DNA from: Rhodanobacter sp. AS-Z3
GTDB lineage: Bacteria; Pseudomonadota; Gammaproteobacteria; Xanthomonadales; Rhodanobacteraceae
Assembly (NCBI RefSeq): GCF_029224025.1
Contig: NZ_CP119392.1
Span: forward strand, 2,255,001 to 2,319,000
Length of the DNA stretch: 64,000 nt
Reading direction: 5' to 3'
The position numbers and the translations under genes were made by a program. The notes under the pieces are model-generated. The model saw only the letters and a program-made list of their open reading frames with translations, ran no database searches and had not been told where the DNA came from. Below are positions 41,326-50,816 of the stretch, piece after piece; positions within the stretch are counted from its first letter, which is position 1; each line of letters begins with the position of its first letter.

Positions 41326-41985
41326 CTAAGCCAGCCGTCCCGGCTCGCCCAGTTCCAGCGATTTCAGCAACATCCCGGCCTGGGTGCGGTTTCTCACCTT
41401 GAGCTTCTCGAAGATCGCCGTGACGTGAGCTTTCACCGTGCGCTCCTGGATATTCAGGCGATCGGCAATCTGCTTGTTGAGCATACCCTGGGCGAGCAGG
41501 GTGAGTACGCGATATTGCTGTTCGGTGAGACGGGCGAGACGACTGGCAAGGTCGGTGTCGGTGCGGTCGGCCGGTAGTGCGGCCACCGCTTCGGCAAGAT
41601 GCGGCGGCAGCCAGTGGCCACCATTGAGCACCTGTTGAATTGCCTCACCGATCTCTCCGGGGCTGGCGCTCTTGGGGATGAAGCCGGCAGCACCGTGATC
41701 GAGAACGCGGCGAATCACCTGCGGCTCGTCATGCGCGGAAACCACCAGCACCGCCACGCCGGGATACTGTCCGCGCAAGGCGGCCAGTCCGGACAGGCCG
41801 TGGCTGCCGGGCATGTGCAGGTCGAGCAGCACCAGATCGATATCCGGGGCGGCTTGCAGCGCGTCGAACACGGCGGCGAGATCGGCAGCCTCTTTCAGCT
41901 CGCACTCCGGCAGACTCTCGCTGGCAGCCAGACGCAATGCGGCACGGAACAAGGGGTGATCATCGGCAATCAGCAGGCTGGTCAT
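41326..41985 (-). CDS. NarL/LuxR-family response regulator, CrbR/ErdR-like
   Basis: A 219-residue regulator: receiver domain (1-120) with acidic pocket ADDHPL, phospho-acceptor D55 (LVLLDLHMPG) and Lys in GFIPKSAS, then a LuxR-type HTH (LTEQQYRVLTLLAQGMLNKQ ... ERTVKAHVTAIFEKL). It converges on the sensor kinase with 6 bases between stops, so it has its own promoter in the 105-base spacer before the divergent oligomer hydrolase gene. It is the natural partner of the kinase. Probable targets are acs-type genes and the flanking PHB genes (inference). Confidence 0.92.
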   Translation of the reverse strand: MTSLLIADDHPLFRAALRLAASESLPECELKEAADLAAVFDALQAAPDIDLVLLDLHMPGSHGLSGLAALRGQYPGVAVLVVSAHDEPQVIRRVLDHGAAGFIPKSASPGEIGEAIQQVLNGGHWLPPHLAEAVAALPADRTDTDLASRLARLTEQQYRVLTLLAQGMLNKQIADRLNIQERTVKAHVTAIFEKLKVRNRTQAGMLLKSLELGEPGRLA

Positions 41986-42090
41986 GACGTCGAAGGTATC
42001 CGGCTGTTGGCACCACGTCGAGTTTGCTGTGGTGGCCGTGCTGGACTTTTGTACGATGGCATCCTGTCACCGGCTTGCTAAGGTCGTGGA

Positions 42091-43941
42091 ATGAAGAATT
42101 CCGCCCGTCGTCTGCTTGTACTGTTCTGCTTGGTTCCCGCATGCGTCATGCTGTTCGCTTGTGCAAGCCATGAAACCGGGAAGGAATCTGCCATGTCAGA
42201 GGTCGATTACGGCGAAGTGCGAGTAACCGAGCATCGCGGTCACGACGATTTGTTGAGCGCGGGACTGGGTCTTGCCGGCCTTGCCGCTGCGCCCGTGCCG
42301 TTTGCCGACCCGCTGGACCCCAGCGCCGAGGCATTGCGTCGGCGCGCCATCCAGACCAGTTGGAAAGGTATTGCCGACCTGGGGCCGCTAGGTGGCTACG
42401 GCAGCTTGTATGGTGGTGTTCCCGATGTGCCGGGGCGCGAATATCAGGCGTTTGCACGGATTCCCGGCGCACGTGCGCCGCACCGCGTGCTGTTGCAATT
42501 GCCCGATCATTTCGATCGACAGAAACGTTGTCTGGTGGTGACTGCTTCATCCGGTTCGCGTGGGATCTATGGTGCGATCGCGCTGGCCGGTGCATGGGGC
42601 CTGCCGCATGGTTGTGCGGTGGCGTATACCGACAAGGGTACCGGCTCGGGTTACTTCGATTACGCCGACAACAGTGGCGTGGCACTGGATGGCCGCCGTG
42701 CGAAGCGTGGTGAGGCGCCGCTGGAATTCCAGCCCTTGCCGGGACCGCCAGCCAAGGGTATTGCGATCAAGCACATGCATTCGGGCGACAACCCGGAGGC
42801 GGCGTGGGGCCAGCATGTGATTCAGGCGGCGCAGTTCGGCCTGGCCATGCTTGATCGCGCCTACCCGGAAGAGGCGCCGTTCACGCCGGAAAACACCAAA
42901 ATCATTGCCACCGGTATTTCCAATGGTGGCGGCGCGGTGTTGCAGGCGGCCGGGCTCGACAGAAATGGTTTTTTCGCCGGCGTGGTCGCACTGGAGCCGA
43001 ACGTCCACGTGCAGGATCACGGTCGTGCGCTTTATGACTACGCCACTGAAGCGGCAATCTGGCTGCCGTGCGCGCTGAGTGCAGAAGCATTTGCCGGCGT
43101 GCCGATGGCGCGTGGTCCGCGTGGCGCTGCGTTGCCGGCATGGCCGATTCGTTGCGCCAGCCTGCGCGCGCAAGGCAAGCTCAGTGGCAGCACGTTGATC
43201 CAGCAGTCGGAGCAGGCGCGCGAGTATCTGCACGCGCGCGGCTGGACCGACGAGGCGATGAGCACGGCTGCGACCACCACCGCATTTGATCTCTGGCGCG
43301 TGGTCGCCGCGGGTTATGCATCGTCCTACCTGCGTCGCAGTGCCAGTGAAATGCCGTGCGGCTTCCACTACGCGGCGATCGCTGCGGATGGTGCGCCGGG
43401 TGTTGCGGATCAGGCCACGCGGGCGGCGTGGTGGGCCGATGGTTCGGGTATTCCGCCGGGTAATGGCATCGGCCTGTTCGGTGGCGTCAACGTATCGGCC
43501 GATCCCACGCTGTTTGGTGATGAATGCCTGCGTGCGCTGTGGACTGGCGACGATCACGAGGCGCAAGCGCTGCATGCGTCGGTGGCCGAAACCGCCGCGC
43601 GTATGCCGCGACAGGATCTGCCGATGTGGGTGCTGCACGGTGCCAGTGATGGCTTGCTGCCGACCGCTTTCAGTTCCGAGCCTTATGTGGAATGGCTGCG
43701 CGACGAGGGGCGTCGCCCGATTTACTGGAAGGTGCCGCACGCACAGCACTTCGATGCTTTCCTGGCCTTGCCGGGCTTTGGTGACCGCCACGTGCCGCTG
43801 TTGCCGTACGGCTATTTCGCGCTGGATCGTCTGTGGGCGCACCTGTACGACGCCGCGCCATGGCCGGCAAATCCGCCGACACCCGTGGCCCAGCCACGCG
43901 GAGCTGGCGCCTTGACCAGCCAGATGCTCGGCCTGCCGTAG
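42091..43941 (+). CDS. D-(-)-3-hydroxybutyrate oligomer hydrolase (lipoprotein)
   Basis: A 616-residue hydrolase that splits 3-hydroxybutyrate oligomers to monomer, the second step of PHB breakdown. A lipoprotein signal ([20 protein letters not shown] ... LFAC) predicts membrane anchoring. Conserved features are [36 protein letters not shown], the nucleophile serine in [45 protein letters not shown] (Asp) and [17 protein letters not shown] (His). Length and motifs match the 3HB oligomer hydrolase family. It is divergent from the response regulator. Confidence 0.92.
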   Translation: MKNSARRLLVLFCLVPACVMLFACASHETGKESAMSEVDYGEVRVTEHRGHDDLLSAGLGLAGLAAAPVPFADPLDPSAEALRRRAIQTSWKGIADLGPLGGYGSLYGGVPDVPGREYQAFARIPGARAPHRVLLQLPDHFDRQKRCLVVTASSGSRGIYGAIALAGAWGLPHGCAVAYTDKGTGSGYFDYADNSGVALDGRRAKRGEAPLEFQPLPGPPAKGIAIKHMHSGDNPEAAWGQHVIQAAQFGLAMLDRAYPEEAPFTPENTKIIATGISNGGGAVLQAAGLDRNGFFAGVVALEPNVHVQDHGRALYDYATEAAIWLPCALSAEAFAGVPMARGPRGAALPAWPIRCASLRAQGKLSGSTLIQQSEQAREYLHARGWTDEAMSTAATTTAFDLWRVVAAGYASSYLRRSASEMPCGFHYAAIAADGAPGVADQATRAAWWADGSGIPPGNGIGLFGGVNVSADPTLFGDECLRALWTGDDHEAQALHASVAETAARMPRQDLPMWVLHGASDGLLPTAFSSEPYVEWLRDEGRRPIYWKVPHAQHFDAFLALPGFGDRHVPLLPYGYFALDRLWAHLYDAAPWPANPPTPVAQPRGAGALTSQMLGLP

Positions 43942-44045
43942 CGGCGGCGGAAGACTGGAGCCTTTGCCGGAGTGCTGGGTTATTCTTTATGGCCCTGCGC
44001 CCATGCCGTGGCGCGGAGCCGCTTTCGAACTTCAAAGGATTTGCG

Positions 44046-44555
44046 ATGACCATCAATGTCACCTTCACCACCAATCGTGGCCCGATCCACCTGCGCCTGC
44101 ACGAAGACAAGACGCCGGTGACGGTGGCCAGCTTCGTCAATCTGGCCAGGCGCGGATATTACGACGGCTTGTCCTTCCATCGCGTGATCGCCGACTTCAT
44201 GGTTCAGGGCGGTTGCCCCGAGGGCAGCGGTCGCGGCGGCCCGGGCTACAAGTTCGAGGACGAGTTCAACGCCTCGCTGAAGCATGACAAGCCCGGCGTA
44301 CTGGCGATGGCCAATGCCGGTCCACGCACCAACGGCAGTCAGTTCTTCATCACCCATGGCCCGACGCCATGGCTGGACGGCAAGCACAGCGTATTCGGCG
44401 AAGTGGTCGGCGCGGCGGACATGGACGTGGTCAACGCGATCCAGCAGGGCGACACGATCGAGAAAGTTACCGTGGAAGGCGACGTGGATGCGTTGTTGGC
44501 AGCACAGTCGGATCGTGTCAGTGAATGGAATGCAGTGCTCGACGAGCGCGGCTGA
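44046..44555 (+). CDS. ppiB: Peptidyl-prolyl cis-trans isomerase, cyclophilin B type
   Basis: A cytosolic cyclophilin of 169 residues that speeds proline isomerisation during folding. The catalytic segment [20 protein letters not shown], the [20 protein letters not shown] loop and [20 protein letters not shown] are typical of PpiB. There is no signal peptide. An SD AAAGGA precedes the ATG at 44046. The family core is intact, with a slightly extended C-terminus ([14 protein letters not shown]). Confidence 0.95.
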   Translation: MTINVTFTTNRGPIHLRLHEDKTPVTVASFVNLARRGYYDGLSFHRVIADFMVQGGCPEGSGRGGPGYKFEDEFNASLKHDKPGVLAMANAGPRTNGSQFFITHGPTPWLDGKHSVFGEVVGAADMDVVNAIQQGDTIEKVTVEGDVDALLAAQSDRVSEWNAVLDERG

Positions 44556-44576
44556 TCCGCTTCTGCGGGCGCACAG

Positions 44577-44606
44577 AAAGCCGTCGGTTTCAGCCGGCGG
44601 CTTTTT
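44577..44606 (+). terminator. Rho-independent terminator of ppiB
   Basis: AAAGCCGTCGG (44577-44587) pairs with CCGGCGGCTTT (44594-44604) with one T-G pair and a 6-base loop, followed by T residues. Confidence 0.88.
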
Positions 44607-44687
44607 GATGTCATGCCCGCAGAAACTTTCGGCAGTACAGGCCTATGATCGGATAACCACAGTTCCACTTGCTCAGGGAGAAAGCGT

Positions 44688-45119
44688 ATGTCGTTCCTCA
44701 ATGATTTGCTCGGCGGTCAGAATCAGCAGGCGGGTGCCGGACAGGTAGGTGCAGGTTCGCTGATTGCCGTGGCTGGCCAGTTGATCGAGAAGGCCGGTGG
44801 CGTACAGGGCCTGATCGGCATGCTGCAACAGCATGGTTTGGGCGGAGCGGTGCAGTCCTGGGTAGGTACCGGGACGAATCAGCCGGTGTCAGGCGACCAG
44901 TTGGGTCAGGCGCTGCAGAGCGGCGGGCTTGGTGCACTGGTGCAGGAAGCCGCAGGCAAACTGGGTGTTGATCCTTCCGTGGTGCTGGGCGGCTTGTCGC
45001 AGGTGTTGCCACATGCGGTGGATCACATGACGCCCGATGGCAATGTTCCGGCCGCGGCACAGGGCGGTGGTTTTGATCTCGGCATGCTGGAAGGTCTCGC
45101 CGGCAAACTGCTCGGTTGA
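44688..45119 (+). CDS. YidB-family (DUF937) protein
   Basis: A 143-residue cytosolic protein of the YidB/DUF937 family. It begins SFLNDLLGG and has repeated Gly/Leu-rich helices: LIEKAGGVQGLIGMLQQHGL, NQPVSGDQLGQALQSGG and LGVDPSVVLGGLSQVLPHAV. It ends DLGMLEGLAGKLLG. Function is unknown. An SD GGGAGAA precedes the ATG. It is monocistronic, with a perfect hairpin immediately after the stop. Confidence 0.88.
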   Translation: MSFLNDLLGGQNQQAGAGQVGAGSLIAVAGQLIEKAGGVQGLIGMLQQHGLGGAVQSWVGTGTNQPVSGDQLGQALQSGGLGALVQEAAGKLGVDPSVVLGGLSQVLPHAVDHMTPDGNVPAAAQGGGFDLGMLEGLAGKLLG

Positions 45120-45120
45120 A

Positions 45121-45155
45121 GTCACCACGGTGGAGCAATGCTCCACCGTGGTGAC
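45121..45155. terminator. Perfect 35-base palindromic hairpin
   Basis: GTCACCACGGTGGAGC (45121-45136) is paired with its exact reverse complement ending at 45155, leaving a 3-base loop. It is wedged between the convergent YidB-like and GlsB-like genes (stops at 45119 and 45159). No U-tract is present. Confidence 0.75.
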
Positions 45156-45158
45156 TGG

Positions 45159-45413
45159 TCACGCAGACTTGCGTTTGACCAGGTGATAGAGAAGCAACAG
45201 CACGATCGCACCGATCACCGAAGCGATGAAGCCGGCGGACTGTCCTTCCTGATACCAGCCGAACACATTCTGGCCCGCCCAGGTCGCCAGCATCGAACCG
45301 GCGATGCCGATGATTGCGGTAATGATGAAGCCGCCAGGGTCCTTGCCCGGCATCAGGAACTTGGCCACCAGGCCAACAATCAGTCCGATCAGAAACACCC
45401 AAAGCCAATGCAT
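45159..45413 (-). CDS. GlsB/YeaQ/YmgE-family stress membrane protein
   Basis: An 84-residue inner-membrane protein with three hydrophobic segments (HWLWVFLIGLIVGLVAKFL; GFIITAIIGIAGSMLATWAG; AGFIASVIGAIVLLLLYHLV), conserved MPGKDPGG after the first, and a basic C-terminus KRKSA. The family is called transglycosylase-associated but has no demonstrated enzyme activity and is often stress-induced. The start at 45413 is fixed by SD AAAGGAGA; an upstream in-frame extension is not supported. Confidence 0.9.
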   Translation of the reverse strand: MHWLWVFLIGLIVGLVAKFLMPGKDPGGFIITAIIGIAGSMLATWAGQNVFGWYQEGQSAGFIASVIGAIVLLLLYHLVKRKSA

Positions 45414-45573
45414 ATGGATCTCCTTTGCTGGTGAGGTCGACCTGCCGATCGGGCAGGTGTTCCTATCATGCACGGATCGAGGTGCTGTGGCGTATCCGTC
45501 AATCCATCAGCGCCAGATGCAGGTGGCGTGATAAAATGGCGACTTTGCTCTCCTCCTCGTGCGTGAGATATCC

Positions 45574-46773
45574 ATGCCCCAGCTCGCCCAACGTGTCGGC
45601 CGCGCCAAACCCAGCGCGATCATGGTGATTGCCGAAAAGGCGAAGCAGCTCAGGGCTGCCGGCCGCGACATCATCAGCTTCTCGATCGGTGTACCGAATT
45701 TTCTGCCCGGTGAGCATGTCTACGCCGCTGCGCGCGAATCGTTGTCGCACGATACCGGTCAATACGGCAGCAATCGCGGTGCCGAGTCGCTGCAGGACGC
45801 ATTTCTGAAGCATATCGAGGCGTTGGGCTTTCGTGGGTATGGGCGTTCAAATATTTCGATCGGCATCGGTGCGAAGCAGGTGTTGTACAACCTCGCCGAA
45901 GCGCTGTTGAACGATGGCGATGAAATCTGTTTTGCCGCGCCGTACTGGACGACCTACCGCGATATCGCGGACATCATGGGCGCCAAGGTCAACGTGATGC
46001 ACTGCGGGCCGGAGCAGAACTACAAGCTCACACCGAGCCAGCTGGATGCCGCCTTGGCACGCAAGCCGAAGGTATTCCTGTTCAACAACCCGTCCAATCC
46101 CACCGGCATGGTCTATACCGGTGCGGAAATCGCCGCACTGGCCGAGGTGCTGTTGAAGCATCCCGACACCTGGGTGATCACCGACGACATCTACAACTCG
46201 ATGGTGTTCGACGGTCTTGGCTATCACAACTTCGTGTTCGCCAAGCCCGAGCTGCGTGATCGCGTCATCTTCGTCGACTCGGTGTCCAAGACCTACGGCA
46301 TGCCAGGCTGGCGCGTCGGTTTGCTGGCGGGGCCGGAAATCGTGGCCAAGGCCATCTCCACGCTGAACTCCAACCACATCACCAGCCTGCCCGAAGTGAT
46401 CACGGCGGCGGCAGTGGCGGCGTTGTCCGGGCCGCAGGATGTGCCGCAGCAGAAGTGCGGCGAGTTCGCCGCGCGGCGCGACACCGTGTTTGCCGCGCTC
46501 AGCGCGATTCCCGGTGTGGTCTGCCCGCGACCGCAAGGCGCGTTCTATGCGTTCCCGGATATTTCGGTGGCGTTCGGCAAGAGTCACAACGGTCAGGTGA
46601 TCAACAACGACGTCGAGTTTTGCGCGGCGTTGCTGGAAGCCAAGGGCGTGGCCTGTGTGCCGGGTTCGGCGTTTGGCGAACCGCGCGCGCTGCGTATTTC
46701 GTATACCTGTCCGGCTGCACAACTGGCGCCGGGCCTTGCCCGTGTCACCGAATTTTTTGCCGAGCTGAATTGA
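45574..46773 (+). CDS. Class I PLP aminotransferase (aspartate/aromatic-type)
   Basis: A fold-type I aminotransferase of 399 residues. Conserved are SAIMVIAEKAKQLRAAGRDI, ISFSIGVPNFLPGEHV, QYGSNRGAESLQDAF, NNPSNPTGMVYTGAEI, TDDIYNSMVFDG, the PLP lysine in VDSVSKTYGMPGWRVGLLAG and the substrate arginine near the C-terminus (ALRISYTCP). It fits the AspC-like subgroup Ib. Exact amino acid preference cannot be read. It lies 87 bases before mdh in the same direction, so aspartate-oxaloacetate-malate interconversion is a possible functional link. Confidence 0.88.
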   Translation: MPQLAQRVGRAKPSAIMVIAEKAKQLRAAGRDIISFSIGVPNFLPGEHVYAAARESLSHDTGQYGSNRGAESLQDAFLKHIEALGFRGYGRSNISIGIGAKQVLYNLAEALLNDGDEICFAAPYWTTYRDIADIMGAKVNVMHCGPEQNYKLTPSQLDAALARKPKVFLFNNPSNPTGMVYTGAEIAALAEVLLKHPDTWVITDDIYNSMVFDGLGYHNFVFAKPELRDRVIFVDSVSKTYGMPGWRVGLLAGPEIVAKAISTLNSNHITSLPEVITAAAVAALSGPQDVPQQKCGEFAARRDTVFAALSAIPGVVCPRPQGAFYAFPDISVAFGKSHNGQVINNDVEFCAALLEAKGVACVPGSAFGEPRALRISYTCPAAQLAPGLARVTEFFAELN

Positions 46774-46860
46774 ACCCGTGAATCGGCAGGGTGAATGGGT
46801 GAAGCCCATTTCGCGCGACCGATTCTCCTTTTCCGACTCCCCCTTTCCGGAGATGAAATG

Positions 46861-47847
46861 ATGAAAGCCCCCGTTCGTGTTGCCGTTACCGGCGCTGCCG
46901 GCCAGATCGGTTATGCCTTGTTGTTCCGCATTGCTGCGGGCGACATGCTTGGTCCGGATCAGCCGGTGATCCTGCACCTGCTGGAAATCACCCCGGCGCT
47001 GCCGTCGCTGCAGGGCGTGGTGATGGAATTGAATGACTGTGCGTTCCCGACCTTGGCTGGCGTGGTTGCCACCGATGACGCCAACGTCGCGTTCAAGGAT
47101 GTTGATTACGCGCTGCTGGTCGGCGCGCGTCCGCGTGGTCCGGGCATGGAGCGCAAGGATCTGCTGGAAGCCAACGGCGCGATCTTCGGCCCCCAGGGCA
47201 AGGCATTGAACGATCACGCTAGCCGCGACGTGAAGGTGCTGGTGGTCGGCAATCCGGCCAACACCAATGCGCTGATCGCCCAGCAGAATGCGCCCGACCT
47301 GAACCCGAAGTGCTTCACCGCGATGGTGCGGCTGGATCACAACCGCGCCAAGGCGCAGTTGGCCGAGAAGACCGGCAAGCACAACACCGACGTGAAGAAG
47401 ATGACGATCTGGGGCAACCACAGCTCCACCCAGTATCCGGACCTGTCGCAGACCACGGTCGATGGCAAGCCGGCACTGAGCCTGATCGACCAGGCCTGGT
47501 ACGAGAGCGACTTCATCCCCACCGTGCAGCAGCGTGGCGCGGCGATCATCAAGGCACGCGGCGCTTCGTCGGCTGCTTCGGCCGCTTCCGCCGCGATCGA
47601 CCATATGCATTCCTGGGCGCTGGGTACGGCCGAAGGTGACTGGGTTTCGATGGGCATTCCGTCCGACGGTTCCTACGGCATCGCGCCGGGCGTGATCTAT
47701 GGCTTCCCGGTGACCGTGAAAAACGGAAAGTACGAAATCGTGCAGGGCCTGCCGGTCAGCGACTTCTCGCGCGCCCGCATGGACGCCACCGACAAGGAAC
47801 TGCGCGAAGAGCGTGCCGGCGTTGAGCATCTGTTCGCCAGGAAGTAA
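46861..47847 (+). CDS. mdh: Malate dehydrogenase
   Basis: NAD-dependent oxidation of malate to oxaloacetate in the TCA cycle. The 328 residues match the MDH2-type (cytosolic-like) enzymes of xanthomonads and actinobacteria. Features are the Rossmann motif [46 protein letters not shown], the catalytic [10 protein letters not shown] and the His in [11 protein letters not shown]. The ATG at 46861 gives the exact family length; the ATG three bases earlier is equally possible, with GGAG just upstream. Confidence 0.96.
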   Translation: MKAPVRVAVTGAAGQIGYALLFRIAAGDMLGPDQPVILHLLEITPALPSLQGVVMELNDCAFPTLAGVVATDDANVAFKDVDYALLVGARPRGPGMERKDLLEANGAIFGPQGKALNDHASRDVKVLVVGNPANTNALIAQQNAPDLNPKCFTAMVRLDHNRAKAQLAEKTGKHNTDVKKMTIWGNHSSTQYPDLSQTTVDGKPALSLIDQAWYESDFIPTVQQRGAAIIKARGASSAASAASAAIDHMHSWALGTAEGDWVSMGIPSDGSYGIAPGVIYGFPVTVKNGKYEIVQGLPVSDFSRARMDATDKELREERAGVEHLFARK

Positions 47848-47868
47848 GTTGGTTCTTCATGCGAGATG

Positions 47869-47897
47869 AAAAGGGCGGCCTGGGGGACGCCCTCTTT
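47869..47897. terminator. Imperfect terminator between mdh and the MerR gene
   Basis: AAAAGGGCG and CGCCCT-CTTT flank a GC-rich loop (47869-47897) with one inner mismatch. It has A residues on one side and T residues on the other, and sits between convergent genes. Confidence 0.6.
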
Positions 47898-47912
47898 GTG
47901 GAGATATTCAGA

Positions 47913-48941
47913 TCAGCTGACGTCAGCCTTGGTGCTGGCGATAGCTCGACGAACATAGTCGAGCAGCGTGCCGTCTACAGCGCTGCCACTGCGCAACTCC
48001 GGCTCAGCGGCATATGCTTCGCGGATGCGTGCATGGGTTGCTGGATCGTTGCCGGCATAGGCACAGAATAATTCCATCCAGCGTTTGGCCAACGGCTGCG
48101 CGCGCGAATCTTCCGGCGGGATGTTTGCCGCGATGGCCTGCCGCAGTTCGCCGATCAGGGATGGCCATGCATACATCTGTTTGCCGTAGTTGGCATGCAT
48201 GCGTCGCATCTCGCCGGGTTCGAGATAGCGGGCGAAGATGGCCAGACGGCCCGCGATCATCGACCGCTCCACGAACTGCTCCAGCTCGCGGCTGATGCCG
48301 CTGCGCGCACGCAGGCCCGATTCGCTTTCATTCATGTCGTGCAGGCGAGTCAGGAACGCAGGATTGTTGCCTGTACCGCGCTCGACCATCGTCATCCAGC
48401 GTTGCGCGAGTGTGTGCGCTTCGGCGTCCTCGGCTTTAGTGCCGCGATCCATGGCGGCTTGTACTTCGTCAACCAGACCGGCCCAGTCGGTGAGGACGTC
48501 AGGGTCGGTATGCAACGGCAGGATTTTCAGTTCGTCGGGTGAAAAATATTTTTCATACATGGTCATTAGCTCCAGCGTGCCCAGCCAGTCGGCCAGGTCG
48601 GGGGGCTGTCCGGTCGCCAGTTGCTGACGAAGATGCAACAACTGCTCGCGCAGTTGGGTGGCCTTGGCGAGTTCGTGGTTGATTTGCGCGATCTGGCGAT
48701 CGACCAACTCGGCCAGCGGAGCTTGCGGCCCGGACAGGGCGGTTCCGATGTCGGTCAACGTCAAGCCCAACTGACGCAGGGCCTGGATGCGATGCAGACG
48801 TTCAATGTCTGCCCTCGCATAGAGTCGATAACCGGCAGCGGAGCGCAATGCGGGAACGAGCAGGCCGATGGCGTCATAGTGGTGCAAGCTGCGTACGGTC
48901 AACCCGCAGCGCCTGGCCAGTTCACCCACGGTCAATTCCAT
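47913..48941 (-). CDS. MerR-family regulator with TipAS-type effector domain(s)
   Basis: A 342-residue activator-type regulator. The MerR helix-turn-helix is at 1-70 (LTVGELARRCGLTVRSLHHY, AGYRLYARADIERLHRIQAL). A dimerisation helix follows (about 75-110), then a helical TipAS-like region (MYEKYFSPDELKILP). Two related helical blocks appear in it: LAQRWMTMVERGTGNNP (about 180-197) and LAKRWMELFCAYAGNDP (about 290-307). The ligand domain may thus be duplicated. TipAS domains bind diverse, often antibiotic, ligands. A classic MerR operator precedes the gene. Confidence 0.9.
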   Translation of the reverse strand: MELTVGELARRCGLTVRSLHHYDAIGLLVPALRSAAGYRLYARADIERLHRIQALRQLGLTLTDIGTALSGPQAPLAELVDRQIAQINHELAKATQLREQLLHLRQQLATGQPPDLADWLGTLELMTMYEKYFSPDELKILPLHTDPDVLTDWAGLVDEVQAAMDRGTKAEDAEAHTLAQRWMTMVERGTGNNPAFLTRLHDMNESESGLRARSGISRELEQFVERSMIAGRLAIFARYLEPGEMRRMHANYGKQMYAWPSLIGELRQAIAANIPPEDSRAQPLAKRWMELFCAYAGNDPATHARIREAYAAEPELRSGSAVDGTLLDYVRRAIASTKADVS

Positions 48942-48972
48942 TGTCCTGCTCCTTTCGCATGGCGTGGCGCCG

Positions 48973-49003
48973 ATGTTGGGGGCTCACGTTACGTGAGGGT
49001 CAA
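48973..49003 (-). promoter_or_regulatory. MerR-type promoter/operator
   Basis: On the minus strand a -35 box TTGACC (48998-49003), a 19-base spacer and a -10 box CAACAT (48973-48978). A perfect dyad CTCACGT-A-ACGTGAG (48983-48997) fills the spacer directly after the -35. The over-long spacer with a central dyad is the hallmark of MerR-activated promoters. It lies 32 bases before the MerR start, so autoregulation is likely. Confidence 0.8.
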
Positions 49004-49035
49004 GCGCTTTGCCACGCTTGTCCTGATCTGCGTGC

Positions 49036-50634
49036 TCAGGCGACAGCAGCTTCCCTGGCCGGCTCCGCCACGACCACGGGACTGCGGATGATGTGATCGA
49101 AGGCGCTCAGCGCTGCAGTTGAACCGGCGCCCATCGCGATGACGATCTGCTTGTACGGGACCGTGGTGGCATCGCCAGCGGCGAACACGCCGGGCAGCGA
49201 GGTCTGGCCACGTTCATCGATCACGATCTCGCCCCGCGGCGACAATTCCAGCGTTCCCTTCAGCCATTCGGTATTCGGCAGCAGGCCGATCTGCACGAAG
49301 ATGCCTTCCAGTTCCAGCGTGTGCATTTGCTCGGTGGTGCGATCGCGGTAGACCAGTGCGCTGACCCGCTGGCCATCGCCGAGTACCTCAGTGCTCAGCG
49401 CGCTGACGATGATATCGACGTTGGGCATGCTGCGCAGCTTGCGTTGCAGAACTTCGTCGGCGCGCAACTTGCTGTCGAATTCGATCAGAGTGACGTGGGC
49501 CACGATGCCAGCCAGGTCGATCGCTGCCTCGACGCCGGAGTTACCGCCACCGATCACCGCCACGCGCTTGCCCTTGAACAGCGGGCCGTCGCAATGCGGG
49601 CAGTAGGCCACGCCCTTGTTGCGGTATGCGTCTTCGCCGGGCACGCCCATCTGACGCCAGCGCGCGCCGGTGGAGAGAATCACCGTCTTCGATTTCAGCG
49701 TGGCGCCATTGGCCAGCTGGATCTCGACCAGTCCGCCAGTGGCTTCGCTGGCCGGCACCAGTTTTTCGGCGCGCTGCAGGTTCATCACGTCCACGTCGTA
49801 TTCGTGCACGTGCTGTTCCAACGCGGCGGCGAGCTTCGGGCCTTCGGTGTACGTGGTCGAGATGAAGTTCTCGATACCCATGGTGTCGAGCACCTGGCCG
49901 CCAAAACGCTCGGCGGCGACGCCGGTGCGGATGCCCTTGCGTGCGGCATAGACCGCCGCCGCTGCACCGGCCGGGCCGCCACCAACAATGAGTACGTCGA
50001 ATGCGCCCTTGGCCTTGATCTTCTCGGCTTCGCGGGCGCTGGCGCCGGTGTCCAGCTTGGCCACGATCTGTTCCAGACTCATGCGGCCCTGGTCGAACAC
50101 TTCGCCGTTGAGGAAGACGGTGGGCACCGACATCACCTGGCGTGCGTCGACTTCGTCCTGGTACAGCGCGCCGTCGATCGCGACATGCTGGATGCGCGGA
50201 TTGAGCACGCTCATCAGGTTCAGCGCCTGCACCACGTCGGGGCAGTTCTGGCAGGACAGCGAGAAATAGGTTTCGAACTTGAAGTCGCCATCGAGGTTGC
50301 GTACCTGCTCGATCGTATCGGACGCCGCCTTGGACGGATGGCCGCCTACCTGCAGCAAGGCCAGCACCAGCGAGGTGAATTCATGGCCCATCGGCAAACC
50401 GGCGAAGCGCACGCCGATGTCGGTGCCGACGCGGTTGATTGCGAACGACGGCTTGCGCGCTTCACTGTCGTCGCGACGCAGCGTGATCTTGTCGGACAGC
50501 GCGGCAATTTCATGCAGCAACTCGTCCAGCTCGCGGGATTTGGCGCTGTCATCCAGTGCAGCGACCAGCTCGATCGGCTGCACCAGCTTTTCCAGATAGG
50601 CCTGCAACTGGGTCTTGAGGGTTTCGTCGAGCAT
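49036..50634 (-). CDS. ahpF: Alkyl hydroperoxide reductase subunit F
   Basis: AhpF is the flavoprotein that passes electrons from NADH to AhpC. The 532 residues contain an N-terminal double thioredoxin-fold domain with the redox pair in [10 protein letters not shown] (about 127-135), an FAD-binding [17 protein letters not shown], the second pair in [10 protein letters not shown], the NAD motif [17 protein letters not shown] and a final [17 protein letters not shown]. The start at 50634 ([10 protein letters not shown]) is where family similarity begins. It is downstream of ahpC on the same strand, with a hairpin in the 182-base spacer. Confidence 0.96.
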   Translation of the reverse strand: MLDETLKTQLQAYLEKLVQPIELVAALDDSAKSRELDELLHEIAALSDKITLRRDDSEARKPSFAINRVGTDIGVRFAGLPMGHEFTSLVLALLQVGGHPSKAASDTIEQVRNLDGDFKFETYFSLSCQNCPDVVQALNLMSVLNPRIQHVAIDGALYQDEVDARQVMSVPTVFLNGEVFDQGRMSLEQIVAKLDTGASAREAEKIKAKGAFDVLIVGGGPAGAAAAVYAARKGIRTGVAAERFGGQVLDTMGIENFISTTYTEGPKLAAALEQHVHEYDVDVMNLQRAEKLVPASEATGGLVEIQLANGATLKSKTVILSTGARWRQMGVPGEDAYRNKGVAYCPHCDGPLFKGKRVAVIGGGNSGVEAAIDLAGIVAHVTLIEFDSKLRADEVLQRKLRSMPNVDIIVSALSTEVLGDGQRVSALVYRDRTTEQMHTLELEGIFVQIGLLPNTEWLKGTLELSPRGEIVIDERGQTSLPGVFAAGDATTVPYKQIVIAMGAGSTAALSAFDHIIRSPVVVAEPAREAAVA

Positions 50635-50774
50635 GGTTACCACTCCAGTGATGGATGCGTGGAAATTGCAGAGGGGGAAGACGCTTGTGACAGCGGCCGG
50701 CGCCGGAGGGGGAGGGCGGCAGGCGGGGAGCATTGCCGGGCGCAAGCCGCTGACAGAAGCATCCAGAGTGGGGT

Positions 50775-50802
50775 GGAACCGGGCGCTTCAGCGCCCGGTT
50801 CC
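50775..50802. terminator. Hairpin in the ahpC-ahpF spacer
   Basis: GGAACCGGGCGC (50775-50786), loop TTCA, GCGCCCGGTTCC (50791-50802): a 12-bp perfect stem 15 bases after the ahpC stop, without a U-tract. It could attenuate read-through into ahpF or protect the ahpC 3' end, giving more AhpC than AhpF. Confidence 0.65.
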
Positions 50803-50816
50803 GAGGCAGCGATGAA

